Source of the DNA: Virgibacillus subterraneus
Lineage (GTDB): Bacteria; Bacillota; Bacilli; Bacillales; Amphibacillaceae
DNA: 64,000 bases
Assembly (NCBI RefSeq): GCF_900110695.1
Contig: NZ_FOEH01000006.1
Span: 62,001-126,000, forward strand
Direction of reading: 5' to 3'
The notes beneath the pieces are model-generated. The model saw only the letters and a list, made by a program, of their open reading frames with translations, ran no database searches and was not told where the DNA came from. Within the stretch, counting starts at the first letter, position 1. Every line of letters starts with the position of its first letter. The position numbers and the translations under genes are program-made. Positions 23,319 to 33,525 of the stretch are shown here, piece after piece.

Positions 23319-24551
23319 TTGAAAAAAATTATTGTTTGGTTGTTAGGTACCCTACTGGTCTTAACGAGCTGTAGCCCAAGCATCAATGATGATGAGGTTG
23401 TTAAACAAGAAGATGAATCAGAAGAAAATACATCCATCGTCTCAAGCAATCAGTTCTCTAAAGAGGAATACCGAACAATATTACCATATCGACCAAGTGC
23501 ATCTCGTGGAGTTATCGTTAATCAGATGGGTAATCGACTCGATATTGATGAGATGGAACAAGGATTAAGACGCCTTTCGAAGGAATATTATGACCCGGAA
23601 AAGTACTTTTTTGAAGAAGGTCAATATCTTGAAGAGGATATGATGTACAATTGGCTGGATCGCAAAATGACAGAAAAACAAATAGTGGATACGGTTGCTA
23701 ACTTTAAAGAAAGCTATCCGGAAGCAACTGAGAAGCAAATTGAATCTAAGGAGGAGGAAATAAGATATGAGTCCTCCTTGGCATTTAACCCATCAATTAA
23801 AGATGATGGTTCGAAAAAACAGCAAGAAAATAATCCAAAATATCTAACTCACATTCTAGAACAAAATTTTCTTAAGAAGAATGAAGATAATTCGGTTGAA
23901 TTAGTTGGAATGTCTATTGGAATAGCAATGAAGTCAATATATACTTTTCAAACAGAAATTGGCGGAACAAGTTATCATCATGAAATCCCAAAATCTACGA
24001 TGCTTAAAAAAGGAAAAGAAATCGCACAAACAGTTCTTGAACGCGTACGTAAAATGGATGGCTTAGCTGAAATACCAATTCTTATCACCCTATACAGAGA
24101 GGAAGACCAAGGGTCACCTGTATCTGGAAGCTATGTTGCCAAAACAGGTGTAAAGGGCAGTGACATGACGATTGGGGAATGGGAAACAGTAAATGAAGAA
24201 AATATTCTTTTCCCTTCTGATGAAGGTAAAGAAAAATATTATGATCATCAACAATTGGTACAAAACTTCGGTACTAGGATTGAAGAATTCTTTCCAAATT
24301 ATGTGGGTGTTATCGGTGAAGGCTTCTACAAGAATGAAGAATTAAAAAAACTTACTCTTGAAATACCGCTGGAGTTTTATGGGAAAGGGGAAGTCATAGG
24401 CTTTACACAGTATACGTACCAGTTAGTTAAAGAAATGTTCTCGGACTATTATGATCTCGAAGTCAAAATCAAATCGAATAATAAAATGGAGAGTATTATA
24501 TACCGGGAAGCAGGAGCAGACGAACCAACTGTCCATATTTTTGATAAGTAA
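23319..24551 (+). CDS. camS: CamS family lipoprotein (sex pheromone cAM373 precursor-like)
   Basis: This is YerH of B. subtilis. The signal peptide ends in a lipobox (LLVLTSC, Cys19), followed by an acidic linker and the CamS domain with YRTILPYRPSASRGV, a QNFGTRIEEFFPNYVGVIGEG block and YTYQLVKEMFSDYYDLE. In enterococci and staphylococci the lipoprotein signal peptide of CamS gives a pheromone; in bacilli the role is unknown. The start is TTG 23319, after AAGGAGTGGAG. Last gene of the ligase operon. Confidence 0.9.
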   Translation: MKKIIVWLLGTLLVLTSCSPSINDDEVVKQEDESEENTSIVSSNQFSKEEYRTILPYRPSASRGVIVNQMGNRLDIDEMEQGLRRLSKEYYDPEKYFFEEGQYLEEDMMYNWLDRKMTEKQIVDTVANFKESYPEATEKQIESKEEEIRYESSLAFNPSIKDDGSKKQQENNPKYLTHILEQNFLKKNEDNSVELVGMSIGIAMKSIYTFQTEIGGTSYHHEIPKSTMLKKGKEIAQTVLERVRKMDGLAEIPILITLYREEDQGSPVSGSYVAKTGVKGSDMTIGEWETVNEENILFPSDEGKEKYYDHQQLVQNFGTRIEEFFPNYVGVIGEGFYKNEELKKLTLEIPLEFYGKGEVIGFTQYTYQLVKEMFSDYYDLEVKIKSNNKMESIIYREAGADEPTVHIFDK

Positions 24552-24552
24552 A

Positions 24553-24672
24553 AAAGTATAATACTTTTTTACTGTATAAATATGGCTTGGCCTCCAAAGT
24601 ATAAGGGATTCTAAGAGAGTGAAGTACGTTTTTATAAAAACACCTTTAACGATAAGCCAAGGTTTCTAAATA
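24553..24672 (+). repeat. Degenerate copy of the hairpin repeat of the purE leader
   Basis: AAAGTATAATACTTTTTTACTGT, read in two parts, and the later GATAAGCCAAGGTTTCTAA resemble 1411-1538 at both ends; the centre has diverged. Confidence 0.45.
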
Positions 24673-24710
24673 AATAAACTAGATTCGTTGAAGTGTTTGG
24701 GCTATTCGGT

Positions 24711-24748
24711 TAAAATGAGGGATGGGAAAGCTCCATCCCTCATTTTAT
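24711..24748 (+). terminator. Perfect hairpin terminator between camS and rocA
   Basis: TAAAATGAGGGATGG and CCATCCCTCATTTTA form a perfect 15-bp stem with loop GAAAGCT. A-run and T-run on both sides make it usable in either direction. It lies about 35 bases before the rocA RBS and ends the upstream transcript. Confidence 0.85.
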
Positions 24749-24796
24749 ATGAAAACGCAATCATGGAGTAATAGAGAATTTCAAGGAGGTTTTTTC

Positions 24797-26344
24797 ATGG
24801 TAGTACCTTACAAGCATGAACCTTTTACAGACTTTACCGTAGAAGAAAATAGAAGTGCAATGCTAGAAGCACTTAAAAAGATTGAAGCTGATCTTGGTAA
24901 AGAATACCCATTAATCATTGGTGGGGAACGCATTACAACAGATGATAAGATCGTATCAGTAAACCCTGCAAAAAAAGATGAAGTTGTGGGTTATGTATCA
25001 AAAGCTAATCAGGAACTGGCTGAACAGGCAATGAAAGTTGCTGACACAACGTTTGAAACGTGGAGAAAGTCAGATCCGAAATTCCGTGCAGATATTCTTT
25101 TTCGTTCAGCGGCAATTGTTAGACGCCGTAAGCATGAATTCACTGCACATTTAATAAAAGAAGGCGGAAAACCATGGAAAGAAGCGGATGCTGATACAGC
25201 AGAAGCAATTGATTTCATGGAATATTACGGACGTCAGATGCTCAAATTTAAAGATGGCGTTGAAATTAATAGTCGCCCAATCGAATATAACCAATACAAT
25301 TACATCCCATTAGGTGTTGGTGTGGTTATTTCACCATGGAATTTCCTTTTTGCAATTATGGCAGGTACAACTGTTGCTTCAATGGTTTCAGGTAACACTG
25401 TATTATTAAAACCAGCTAGTACAACCCCTGTTATTGCATATAAATTGATGGAAGTACTTGAAGAAGCAGGGATGCCTCCAGGTGTAATCAACTATATTCC
25501 TGGACCTGGAAGTGAAGTAGGTGACTATCTTGTAGATCATCCACGGACTCGTTTCATTAGCTTTACTGGCTCTCGCGATGTCGGTACCCGTATCTTTGAA
25601 CGCGCTGCAAAAGTACAGCCGGGTCAAAAGTGGCTTAAGCGTACCATCATCGAAATGGGCGGTAAAGATACAATCGTTGTGGATAATGAAGCAGATCTTG
25701 AACTTGCTGCCCAATCGATTGTTCAATCAGCATTTGGATTCTCTGGCCAAAAATGTTCAGCATGTTCACGTGCTGTAATACATGAAGATGTATATGATCA
25801 GGTAAAAGATCGCGTAGCAGCATTAACAAAAGAAAAGTCTGCTGGTGATCCACATGATAACTCACACTTTATGGGTCCAGTTATTGACCAAGGTGCATAT
25901 GATAAAATTATGAGTTATGTTGAAATTGGTAAAAAAGAAGGTAAACTTCTTGTTGGTGGAGATGGCGATGATAGCAAAGGCTGGTTTGTAAATCCAACTG
26001 TATTTGCTGATCTTGATCCTGAAGCACGCATTATGCAGGAGGAAATCTTCGGACCAGTTGTTGGATTAACAAAAGCAAAAGACTTTGATGAAGCAATCGA
26101 AATTGCTAATAACACAGATTACGGTTTAACTGGAGCAGTAATCACGAACAACCGTGTTCACCAGGAAAAGGCGCGTAAAGACTTCCATGTCGGAAACCTT
26201 TACTTCAACCGTGGCTGTACAGCTGCAATTGTTGGATACCAGCCATTTGGCGGTTTCAACATGTCAGGTACAGACTCAAAAGCCGGTGGTCCGGATTACC
26301 TAATCCACCACATGCAAGGTAAGACGACATCTGAAATGTTCTAA
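24797..26344 (+). CDS. rocA: L-glutamate gamma-semialdehyde (P5C) dehydrogenase
   Basis: RocA oxidises pyrroline-5-carboxylate/glutamate semialdehyde to glutamate with NAD, the second step of proline and arginine use. Aldehyde dehydrogenase motifs are the catalytic Cys in [11 protein letters not shown], the Glu in [24 protein letters not shown] and the [10 protein letters not shown] nucleotide loop. ATG 24797 follows AAGGAGG; upstream in-frame codons run through the terminator and are rejected. 515 aa, normal for the monofunctional enzyme. No proline dehydrogenase gene is next to it. Confidence 0.95.
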   Translation: MVVPYKHEPFTDFTVEENRSAMLEALKKIEADLGKEYPLIIGGERITTDDKIVSVNPAKKDEVVGYVSKANQELAEQAMKVADTTFETWRKSDPKFRADILFRSAAIVRRRKHEFTAHLIKEGGKPWKEADADTAEAIDFMEYYGRQMLKFKDGVEINSRPIEYNQYNYIPLGVGVVISPWNFLFAIMAGTTVASMVSGNTVLLKPASTTPVIAYKLMEVLEEAGMPPGVINYIPGPGSEVGDYLVDHPRTRFISFTGSRDVGTRIFERAAKVQPGQKWLKRTIIEMGGKDTIVVDNEADLELAAQSIVQSAFGFSGQKCSACSRAVIHEDVYDQVKDRVAALTKEKSAGDPHDNSHFMGPVIDQGAYDKIMSYVEIGKKEGKLLVGGDGDDSKGWFVNPTVFADLDPEARIMQEEIFGPVVGLTKAKDFDEAIEIANNTDYGLTGAVITNNRVHQEKARKDFHVGNLYFNRGCTAAIVGYQPFGGFNMSGTDSKAGGPDYLIHHMQGKTTSEMF

Positions 26345-26364
26345 GTAAATAGGCTTACAATTTT

Positions 26365-26419
26365 CGACAAAGCCCTTTTTTTGCGCTTAAATGCGCATAA
26401 AAGGGCTTTTTATGTCGAA
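26365..26419 (+). terminator. Terminator after rocA
   Basis: TTCGACAAAGCCCTTTTTT pairs with AAAAGGGCTTTTTATGTCGAA, with an inner GCGC...GCGC pair. Long symmetrical stem with T run; probably bidirectional in structure. Confidence 0.85.
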
Positions 26420-26579
26420 CTTTCCTCATTACAGGAAAGTTGGCAAGTTTTTAAGGTGTTAATTGCTATATAAACCCCTCAACTTTCCCAATATGAATTA
26501 TTTGAAAATATGTTATTATAGAAATATAGAAAGCTTAAATAATATTTGTTTAAATTCAGCTAGTGAGGTGGGTATAAAG

Positions 26580-27845
26580 ATGGAAATAGGTCCATATATC
26601 AAATTACACCGCATTAAACAGGAAATGACTCAAGCAGAACTAGCTGAGGGAATTGTCTCATTTGCATACTTATCAAAAATAGAGAACCAAAAAACAGAGG
26701 CAAGCTCAAATGTAATAAGCCTATTGTGTACTCGTCTTGGAATTCAACTGAATAACGAAACAGATGAAACAATTAGGGACAAGTGCCAGCAATGGTATGA
26801 AATGCTGTTTGAGGTTAATGACAAAGAGGAATTAATAAAAACATACAAAGAATTAAATAGTTTAATGTATGAACATCACTCAGACAGTTTAATAATGTTT
26901 GAGATTCATAAGATAAGGTATTTTTTAATACTAGGCGAATATGAAAAAGCATTAACTCAGATTAATAGACTGGCTGATATGTCCGGGACCTTTGATAGTT
27001 TGCACCAGTTCTATTGGTATAAGTTTAAAGGTAACTATAATACAGCCAAAAATGAATTTAACCAGGCAATGCGAATGTATAAGATTGCAGAAGAGAAATT
27101 GAACCAGCTTGAATTATCAGAAGAAAAGATAGCAGATCTGCAGTATACAATTGCCGTAACCCACAGTAAATTAAGAAATACTCTTGAAGTAATTGAATAT
27201 GCAGAAAAAGCTATCGATATCTTTCGAAAGCAGTATAACTTTATCCGTTGTGCCCAATGTCATATTGTATTAGGAATATCATATCGTAGAATTAGAATGT
27301 ATGATAAAGCAATTAAAAACTATAATCTGGCTAAACATTTAGGTCAACTAAGCCAAAACAAGCAGATTATTCAACTTGCTAATCAAAACTTAGGTTATCT
27401 TCACTCCACAAAAGGTGACACAAAAGAAGCAATTCATTTTTATGAAGAGGTTGTGGATGATCAGGAAGTTGTTTTAGTAGAGAGAGTTGCTGCAGCGACT
27501 TCATTAATTAAAGAGTATTATAATGTATACAATTTTGAGCAAACAAAACGTATGATTAGCAGAAGTTTAGAATTACTTGAAACAAAAAATATGTACGATG
27601 CGTATAAATTATTTTATTACATTATTTACACATACGATTATGCGATTAAGAAGGAAAAGGATAAATTCGAATCATTGGTAATTAATGAATTCATACCTTA
27701 CTTAAAAAAACATAAAGACTATGCCAACTTAGTGATTTATACTAATATGGTTGCGAAACATTTCGAGGGGTATAACAGATATAAGGATGCTGTGAAGTAT
27801 TATAAACTAGCTAATATAACATATGAAGAGTTAGTAAGCTTATAA
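26580..27845 (+). CDS. HTH-TPR transcriptional regulator, RRNPP (PlcR/NprR-like) type
   Basis: The N-terminal XRE-type HTH (about residues 4-60: YIKLHRIKQEMTQAELAEG, YLSKIENQKTEAS) is followed by roughly 350 residues of TPR helices (for example AIKNYNLAKHLGQLSQNKQ and NLGYLHSTKGDTKEAIHFY). This is the layout of peptide-binding quorum regulators of the RRNPP group. ATG 26580 has GAGGTGGG seven bases ahead; 421 aa. A tiny exported-peptide gene begins 12 bases after its stop, the usual regulator-propeptide order. Targets are unknown; the flanking proline genes rocA and putP are candidates. The exact subfamily is not certain. Confidence 0.85.
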   Translation: MEIGPYIKLHRIKQEMTQAELAEGIVSFAYLSKIENQKTEASSNVISLLCTRLGIQLNNETDETIRDKCQQWYEMLFEVNDKEELIKTYKELNSLMYEHHSDSLIMFEIHKIRYFLILGEYEKALTQINRLADMSGTFDSLHQFYWYKFKGNYNTAKNEFNQAMRMYKIAEEKLNQLELSEEKIADLQYTIAVTHSKLRNTLEVIEYAEKAIDIFRKQYNFIRCAQCHIVLGISYRRIRMYDKAIKNYNLAKHLGQLSQNKQIIQLANQNLGYLHSTKGDTKEAIHFYEEVVDDQEVVLVERVAAATSLIKEYYNVYNFEQTKRMISRSLELLETKNMYDAYKLFYYIIYTYDYAIKKEKDKFESLVINEFIPYLKKHKDYANLVIYTNMVAKHFEGYNRYKDAVKYYKLANITYEELVSL

Positions 27846-27857
27846 AGGAGGGATAAA

Positions 27858-27998
27858 ATGAAAAAGCTAATGGCAACTTTTGCTTTTGGAGCTCTTTTAG
27901 TTGCGGGATTCGCTGTCGCACAAGATAGCCCAGCTGACACTACTATGGAAAGAGAACCAAGTGTATTTTCAATTAGCCATGATTCAAGTCTCTTCTAA
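27858..27998 (+). CDS. Small exported peptide, candidate signal propeptide of the RRNPP regulator
   Basis: This 46-codon ORF has a strong RBS (AAAGGAGGGA) and follows the regulator by 12 bases. It encodes a lysine-led start (MKKLMATFAF), a hydrophobic core (GALLVAGFAV) and a likely cleavage site after AVA, then a short hydrophilic tail ending in SISHDSSLF. The size and layout are those of Phr, PapR and NprX propeptides, whose C-terminal 5-7 residues become the signal. That this is a signalling peptide is an inference from position and form; no sequence similarity to a known pheromone is claimed. Confidence 0.75.
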   Translation: MKKLMATFAFGALLVAGFAVAQDSPADTTMEREPSVFSISHDSSLF

Positions 27999-28052
27999 AT
28001 TACGAAGAGCTAGCAAGTAATTTTTTTACCCTATTACTATATGATGAACTTG

Positions 28053-28089
28053 CCTGAAATAGTGTGGAAGCTATTTCAGGTCTTTTTTG
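28053..28089 (+). terminator. Terminator after the peptide gene
   Basis: CCTGAAATAG (28053-28062) and CTATTTCAGG (28071-28080) form a 10-bp stem followed by TCTTTTTTGTTT. Confidence 0.88.
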
Positions 28090-28145
28090 TTTAGAAATAA
28101 ATTTGAACTATTTGCATAAGACAAGGAATATCATTATAAAAACAA

Positions 28146-28225
28146 AACATCAACATAAGAGCGAGAACATCAACAGAAGAGCGAGAACATCGACAGAAGA
28201 GCGCGAACATCAACGGAAAGAAAAT
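28146..28225. repeat. 20-bp tandem repeat, 4 units
   Basis: Four adjacent units of consensus AACATCAACAGAAGAGCGAG; the last one has decayed at its end. It lies in a gene-free stretch between the peptide gene and the putP group. An open frame through it (28064-28402) is not a credible gene. Confidence 0.85.
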
Positions 28226-28473
28226 CAAAAAAACATCTCAAAACAAAAACCACATCGCCTCATATCGGCTTTTTATTCCAATATATTCCAAATTACCTCC
28301 TATTTAAGAAAAAAAATGTATTTAGCAATCCATGAATCTGAAATTTTTTCACATTTTAAAATGCTCTATAAGTCCTATAATAGCAATACATCGAAAAGAT
28401 AACACAATTATCTAAAGGTTTAGAATTAACCTAGCACTGTTGTAAAAATTATTGTGGTGTGAAAGTATTATAT

Positions 28474-28500
28474 TTGTGCTATTATTGAAATGTAGCACAA
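28474..28500. promoter_or_regulatory. Operator-like inverted repeat upstream of the putP group
   Basis: TTGTGCTA (28474-28481) and TAGCACAA (28493-28500) are perfect 8-base arms with an 11-base spacer, 30 bases before the start of the small peptide gene. It overlaps a TATTAT that could be a -10 element. It could be a repressor or activator site; the protein is unknown. Confidence 0.45.
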
Positions 28501-28530
28501 TTAAAAAAATTCAGAAAGGGGAGTGCGCCA

Positions 28531-28638
28531 ATGGAATACGCTATTTCAGGTGCATCGTGGCTTTGGTTATTTATACCTATGCCGATTTTGATTTTACTTT
28601 CAATTATTACATTGTTCACAGAAGGGAGGAAAAAGTAG
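28531..28638 (+). CDS. 35-residue membrane peptide, putative symporter accessory subunit
   Basis: AAAGGGGAG lies about eight bases ahead of ATG 28531. The product begins MEYAISGASWLWLFIPMPIL, continues hydrophobic (ILLSIITLF) and ends in positive charges (TEGRKK), so it is a single-pass membrane peptide. Its stop codon touches the putP start codon in the same frame, so the two are co-translated. Small subunits next to sodium symporters are known (for example MetS with MetP); a like role here is inferred. Confidence 0.75.
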   Translation: MEYAISGASWLWLFIPMPILILLSIITLFTEGRKK

Positions 28639-30159
28639 ATGGGTCTTGAAACACTGATTACATTTATTGTTTATTTAATAGGTATGCTTGTTATTGGTAT
28701 TGTAATGTACCGTATGACAAACGATTTATCTGACTATGTGCTAGGCGGGCGTTCACTTGGACCAGGAGTCGCAGCATTAAGTGCGGGTGCCTCAGATATG
28801 AGTGGATGGTTACTACTAGGTCTACCGGGTGCTGTTTATGCATCAGGGATGGGATCAGCGTGGATTGCAGTCGGGTTGGCAATAGGTGCTTACTTAAACT
28901 GGCAATTTGTTGCGAAACGTCTACGTATTTATACAGAGGTTTCCAATGACTCTATTACAGTTCCAGACTTCTTAGAGAATCGTTTTAAAGACAAGTCTCA
29001 CGTACTACGCGTTATCTCTGCTTTAGTCATTTTATTATTCTTCACTTTTTATACTTCATCAGGAATGGTGGCCGGAGCTAAACTATTTGAAGCATCATTT
29101 GGGTTATCTTACAACTCAGCATTATGGATAGGAACATTAGTAGTAGTTTCATATACATTATTAGGTGGTTTCTTAGCTGTTACTTGGACTGACTTTATTC
29201 AAGGTATTCTAATGTTTCTAGCACTAATTCTAGTTCCAATTGTTGCCCTTAATGAAATGGGTGGCTGGAGCACTGCAGTTAATGCAGTAGGACAAATCAG
29301 CCCTGACCATTTAACAATGGTGCAAGGAGTTGGTATTATGGCAATAATATCTTCTCTTGCTTGGGGACTTGGTTACTTTGGCCAGCCACATATACTTGTC
29401 CGTTTTATGGCATTGCGTTCACATAAGGATGTTCCAAAAGCACGTTTTATAGGAACGACATGGATGATCCTTGGGCTTTATGGCGCAATATTTACAGGTT
29501 TTGTCGGCTTGGCATTTATTCATACACAAGATGTTGGCGTTTTATCTGAATTTGGGATTAGTGTAATTACTGAAAATGGTTTCCAAATGCTTGAGGATCC
29601 AGAAAAAATCTTCATTGCATTTTCTCAAATTTTATTCAACCCAATTATTGCGGGTATTTTATTAGCTGCGATCCTTTCAGCTATTATGAGTACAATTGAC
29701 TCGCAGTTGTTAGTATCATCATCTGCTGTTGCAGAAGATGTTTACAGAGCTCTTTTCCGTCGTGAAGCTTCTGACAAAGAACTTGTATGGATTGGCAGAT
29801 TCGCTACGCTTGGAATTGCTCTAATCGCAGCTCTCATTGCTATGAACCCAGACAGTTCTGTACTGGAGCTCGTGAGTTATGCATGGGCTGGATTTGGTGC
29901 AGCATTCGGACCAACTGTTATTCTAGCACTATTCTGGAAAAACTTTACTCGAAACGGTGCATTAGCAGGTATTATTGTTGGTGCTGTTACAGTTATCGTT
30001 TGGGGTGAATTCTTAGAAGGTGGAATATTCGACCTCTATGAAATCGTTCCTGGTTTCATACTCAACTTAATTGTTGCAGTATTAGTTAGTAAATTAGGAA
30101 AGCCTTCACCAGAAATTGAAGCTGATTTTGATAAGGCTGAAGCAACATTTAACGAATAA
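28639..30159 (+). CDS. putP: Sodium/proline symporter PutP
   Basis: SSS-family transporter of 506 aa with about 13 membrane segments. Family features are SDYVLGGRSLGPGVAALSAG, ASDMSGWLLLGLPGA (the first broken helix with the sodium and proline sites), GLGYFGQPHILVRFMALRS and ILSAIMSTIDSQLLVSSSA (signature). The RBS GGGAGG lies inside the preceding peptide gene. It imports proline for osmoprotection or catabolism, which fits with rocA nearby. A terminator follows. Confidence 0.94.
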   Translation: MGLETLITFIVYLIGMLVIGIVMYRMTNDLSDYVLGGRSLGPGVAALSAGASDMSGWLLLGLPGAVYASGMGSAWIAVGLAIGAYLNWQFVAKRLRIYTEVSNDSITVPDFLENRFKDKSHVLRVISALVILLFFTFYTSSGMVAGAKLFEASFGLSYNSALWIGTLVVVSYTLLGGFLAVTWTDFIQGILMFLALILVPIVALNEMGGWSTAVNAVGQISPDHLTMVQGVGIMAIISSLAWGLGYFGQPHILVRFMALRSHKDVPKARFIGTTWMILGLYGAIFTGFVGLAFIHTQDVGVLSEFGISVITENGFQMLEDPEKIFIAFSQILFNPIIAGILLAAILSAIMSTIDSQLLVSSSAVAEDVYRALFRREASDKELVWIGRFATLGIALIAALIAMNPDSSVLELVSYAWAGFGAAFGPTVILALFWKNFTRNGALAGIIVGAVTVIVWGEFLEGGIFDLYEIVPGFILNLIVAVLVSKLGKPSPEIEADFDKAEATFNE

Positions 30160-30168
30160 TTGATCTGT

Positions 30169-30208
30169 CAAAAGCCACTTTCCTCCTTAATGAGGGAAGT
30201 GGTTTTTT
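30169..30208 (+). terminator. Terminator after putP
   Basis: AAAGCCACTTTCCTC and GAGGGAAGTGGTTTTTT form a long stem with T run. Confidence 0.9.
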
Positions 30209-30314
30209 CTGTTTAGTTGATTACACAAGAAGGTTTCTGCTATTATCAATAGTGTCTTTTAAAATATAAAATCGATTAAAATAATAAAAACTACCTTTCA
30301 TGGAGGTGTCATTT

Positions 30315-30605
30315 ATGGCAGATATTTCAAAGGATCAAGTAAAGCATGTTGCCCACTTAGCAAGACTTGCAGTTACAGAAGATGAGGCAGATCTGTTTAC
30401 GGACCAGCTCAGTTCAATCATAGAATATGCTGAACAATTAAATGAATTGGATACAGAAGGTGTGGAGCCTACGACGCATGTTATGGATTTGAAAAATGTT
30501 CTTCGCAAGGACGAGCCTAAAGAATGGATATCAAAAGAGGATGCATTAAAGAATGCTCCTGATAAGCAGAACGGTTATTTTCGTGTACCATCGATTTTGG
30601 AGTAA
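30315..30605 (+). CDS. gatC: Asp/Glu-tRNA amidotransferase subunit GatC
   Basis: GatC is the small structural subunit of the GatCAB transamidosome that turns Glu-tRNA(Gln) and Asp-tRNA(Asn) into Gln-tRNA and Asn-tRNA. The 96-aa protein has [20 protein letters not shown] and the C-terminal LRKDEP and [12 protein letters not shown] 30315 is six bases after GGAGGTG. First gene of the gatCAB operon. Confidence 0.97.
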   Translation: MADISKDQVKHVAHLARLAVTEDEADLFTDQLSSIIEYAEQLNELDTEGVEPTTHVMDLKNVLRKDEPKEWISKEDALKNAPDKQNGYFRVPSILE

Positions 30606-30617
30606 GGAGGGAACAGC

Positions 30618-32084
30618 ATGTCGTTATTTGACCATAGCATAAAAGAATTAGAAACAATGCTACATAACAAAGAAATTTCAGTAGAAGATCTGGTTGACAC
30701 GTCGTATGATCGTATAAATGAGGTCGATGATCAGGTACAGGCCTTTTTGACATTGGATGAAGAGCAAGCACGCAGTCAGGCAAAGCAATTGGATGCTGCT
30801 CCAGATACTGCAGCGCGTTTATTTGGTATCCCAAGCGGTATCAAGGATAATATTGTAACAAAAGGATTGCGTACCACATGTGGAAGTCAATTTTTGAAAA
30901 ACTTTGATGACCCGCTTTACAATGCAAATGTTGTTGAAAAGCTGAATAACGAAAAGGCTGTAACAATAGGTAAGCTGAATATGGATGAATTCGCGATGGG
31001 TTCATCAAATGAAAATTCCAGCTACATGGCAACTCGCAATCCTTGGAACACTGATCATGTTCCAGGTGGTTCAAGTGGCGGATCGGCAGCATCTGTAGCT
31101 GCAGGAGAAGTGTTGTTCTCTTTAGGTTCTGACACAGGTGGTTCGATTCGTCAGCCTGCCGCATTTTGTGGAGTTGTTGGGTTAAAGCCTACATATGGAC
31201 GAGTGTCACGGTTTGGATTGGTGGCATTTGCGTCGTCTCTGGACCAAATCGGCCCAATCACACGGAACGTTGAAGATAACGCACGGGTACTGGAAGTTAT
31301 TTCTGGTCATGACAAGATGGATTCAACCAGCGCGGATATTGATGTTCCTGAATACACCAAGGCACTGACCGGTGATGTAAAAGGTCTTAAAATCGCTGTG
31401 CCAAAAGAATATCTTGCTGAAGGTGTTGAGCCTGAGGTAAAAGAATCTGTCATGAATGCGTTGAAAGTGTACGAATCCCTGGGCGCTGAGTGGGAAGAAG
31501 TATCATTACCACATTCTAAATATGCAGTTGCAACCTATTATTTATTAGCCTCATCAGAAGCATCTGCAAACCTTGCACGCTTTGATGGTGTACGATACGG
31601 TGTGCGATCGGAGAATTCCAATAATATGATTGATATGTTCAAGAATTCCCGTAGTGAAGGGTTTGGAGAAGAGGTTAAACGCCGTATAATGCTTGGAACA
31701 TTCGCATTAAGCTCAGGCTACTATGATGCATATTATAAGAAAGCACAAAAAGTTCGTACATTAATCAAAAATGACTTTGATAAGATTTTTGCAGACTATG
31801 ATGTTGTTATTGGACCAACAACACCAACACCTGCCTTTAAAATTGGTGAAAAAGTTGATGATCCATTAACAATGTACGCAAACGATATTCTGACCATACC
31901 AGTAAACCTTGCTGGTGTTCCCGGAATTTCTGTACCATGTGGATTCTCGGAAAACGGCCTTCCATTTGGCTTACAAATTATAGGGAAGCATTTTGATGAA
32001 AGTACCGTTTATCGTGCAGCGTATGCATATGAACAAGCAACAGACCATCACACAAAACGACCTCAACTGGGAGGTGCAAAATAA
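30618..32084 (+). CDS. gatA: Asp/Glu-tRNA amidotransferase subunit GatA
   Basis: GatA is the glutaminase subunit. The amidase signature is complete: catalytic Lys in [23 protein letters not shown] and [18 protein letters not shown] with the cis-Ser and nucleophilic Ser. 488 aa, normal length. GGAGGG precedes ATG 30618, and the gene overlaps gatB by one base (TAATG). Confidence 0.98.
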   Translation: MSLFDHSIKELETMLHNKEISVEDLVDTSYDRINEVDDQVQAFLTLDEEQARSQAKQLDAAPDTAARLFGIPSGIKDNIVTKGLRTTCGSQFLKNFDDPLYNANVVEKLNNEKAVTIGKLNMDEFAMGSSNENSSYMATRNPWNTDHVPGGSSGGSAASVAAGEVLFSLGSDTGGSIRQPAAFCGVVGLKPTYGRVSRFGLVAFASSLDQIGPITRNVEDNARVLEVISGHDKMDSTSADIDVPEYTKALTGDVKGLKIAVPKEYLAEGVEPEVKESVMNALKVYESLGAEWEEVSLPHSKYAVATYYLLASSEASANLARFDGVRYGVRSENSNNMIDMFKNSRSEGFGEEVKRRIMLGTFALSSGYYDAYYKKAQKVRTLIKNDFDKIFADYDVVIGPTTPTPAFKIGEKVDDPLTMYANDILTIPVNLAGVPGISVPCGFSENGLPFGLQIIGKHFDESTVYRAAYAYEQATDHHTKRPQLGGAK

Positions 32085-33514
32085 TGAATTTCGAAACAGT
32101 TATTGGTCTAGAAGTACACGTTGAGTTAAAAACAGACTCCAAAATTTTCAGTCCAAGTCCTAATGCATTTGGCGCAGAGCCGAATTCAAATGTTAATCCA
32201 ATTGATCTTGGGTATCCCGGTGTTCTTCCCGTATTAAATGAAGAAGTGGTAAATTTTGCTATGAAGGCTGCGCTTGCACTTAATTGTGAAATTGCAACAG
32301 ATACAAAATTCGACCGTAAGAACTATTTTTATCCGGACAATCCAAAAGCATATCAAATTTCCCAGTTTGATAAGCCAATCGGTGAAAACGGCTGGATTGA
32401 GATTGAAGTAAATGGAGAAAAGAAACGAATTGGAATTACCCGTCTTCATATTGAAGAGGATGCAGGTAAATTAAATCACCAGGATGACGGCTATTCACTG
32501 GTTGACTTTAACCGTCAGGGGACCCCGTTAGTAGAAATTGTGTCCGAGCCAGATATGCAATCGCCAGAAGAAGCGTATGCATACTTGGAAAAACTGAAAA
32601 ACATTATTCAATATACCGGTGTCTCCGACTGTAAAATGGAAGAAGGATCACTAAGGTGTGATGCCAACTTATCCATCCGTCCAATAGGGCAGGAGGAATT
32701 CGGCACAAAATCAGAATTGAAAAACCTGAATTCCTTTAACTTTGTACAAAAAGGACTGGAATTTGAAGAAAAACGTCAGGAAAAGGTTCTTTTAGCTGGT
32801 GGTGAAATTTTACAGGAAACACGCCGTTATGATGAGAAATCAAAAGAAACAGTCCTAATGCGTATTAAGGAAGGTTCGGATGATTATCGTTATTTTCCCG
32901 AGCCAGATCTTGTACCATTATATATTGATGAAGCATGGAAAGAACGAATTCGCCAGGAGATTCCCGAGCTTCCAGGCGCACGTAAAAAGCGCTATATAGA
33001 TGAGCTTGGATTACCGGAATATGATGCTGAAGTGTTAACGAATTCCAAGGAAATGTCCGATTTCTTTCAGGTAACAGTGGATCATAATGCTGATATTAAA
33101 CAAGCATCAAATTGGCTGATGGGCGAAGTGTCAGGTTATATGAATAAACATTCAAAAGAATTAAATGAACTTGCCCTAACACCAGAATCACTAGCCAAAA
33201 TGATCAAGCTTATAGAGGACGGAACGATTTCGTCAAAAATCGCCAAGAAAGTTTTCGCGGAGTTAGTTGAAAATGGTGGCGACCCGGAAAAGATTGTTAA
33301 AGAGAAAGGTCTTGTACAAATTTCCGATGAAGGTCAGTTAACTGAAATCATTACAAAAATTCTCGATGAAAATGAGCAGTCAATTATCGATTACAAAAAC
33401 GGTAAAGAACGTGCGAAAGGGTTTCTCGTTGGACAGGTAATGAAAGCTACCAAAGGACAGGCGAATCCACCTATGGTCAACAAAATACTTGCAGCCGAAA
33501 TGGATAAAAGATAA
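32084..33514 (+). CDS. gatB: Asp/Glu-tRNA amidotransferase subunit GatB
   Basis: GatB binds and activates the mischarged tRNA. It has the N-terminal [56 protein letters not shown] and [16 protein letters not shown] blocks, and the helical YqeY-type tail domain (about residues 330-476). TAATG overlap with gatA. 476 aa. Confidence 0.98.
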   Translation: MNFETVIGLEVHVELKTDSKIFSPSPNAFGAEPNSNVNPIDLGYPGVLPVLNEEVVNFAMKAALALNCEIATDTKFDRKNYFYPDNPKAYQISQFDKPIGENGWIEIEVNGEKKRIGITRLHIEEDAGKLNHQDDGYSLVDFNRQGTPLVEIVSEPDMQSPEEAYAYLEKLKNIIQYTGVSDCKMEEGSLRCDANLSIRPIGQEEFGTKSELKNLNSFNFVQKGLEFEEKRQEKVLLAGGEILQETRRYDEKSKETVLMRIKEGSDDYRYFPEPDLVPLYIDEAWKERIRQEIPELPGARKKRYIDELGLPEYDAEVLTNSKEMSDFFQVTVDHNADIKQASNWLMGEVSGYMNKHSKELNELALTPESLAKMIKLIEDGTISSKIAKKVFAELVENGGDPEKIVKEKGLVQISDEGQLTEIITKILDENEQSIIDYKNGKERAKGFLVGQVMKATKGQANPPMVNKILAAEMDKR

Positions 33515-33525
33515 TACGATTTGCA

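Noticed and set aside
28064..28402. 112-codon plus-strand ORF after the peptide gene
   Set aside because: It starts inside the terminator hairpin, runs through the 20-bp repeat, and its product has no recognisable domain.
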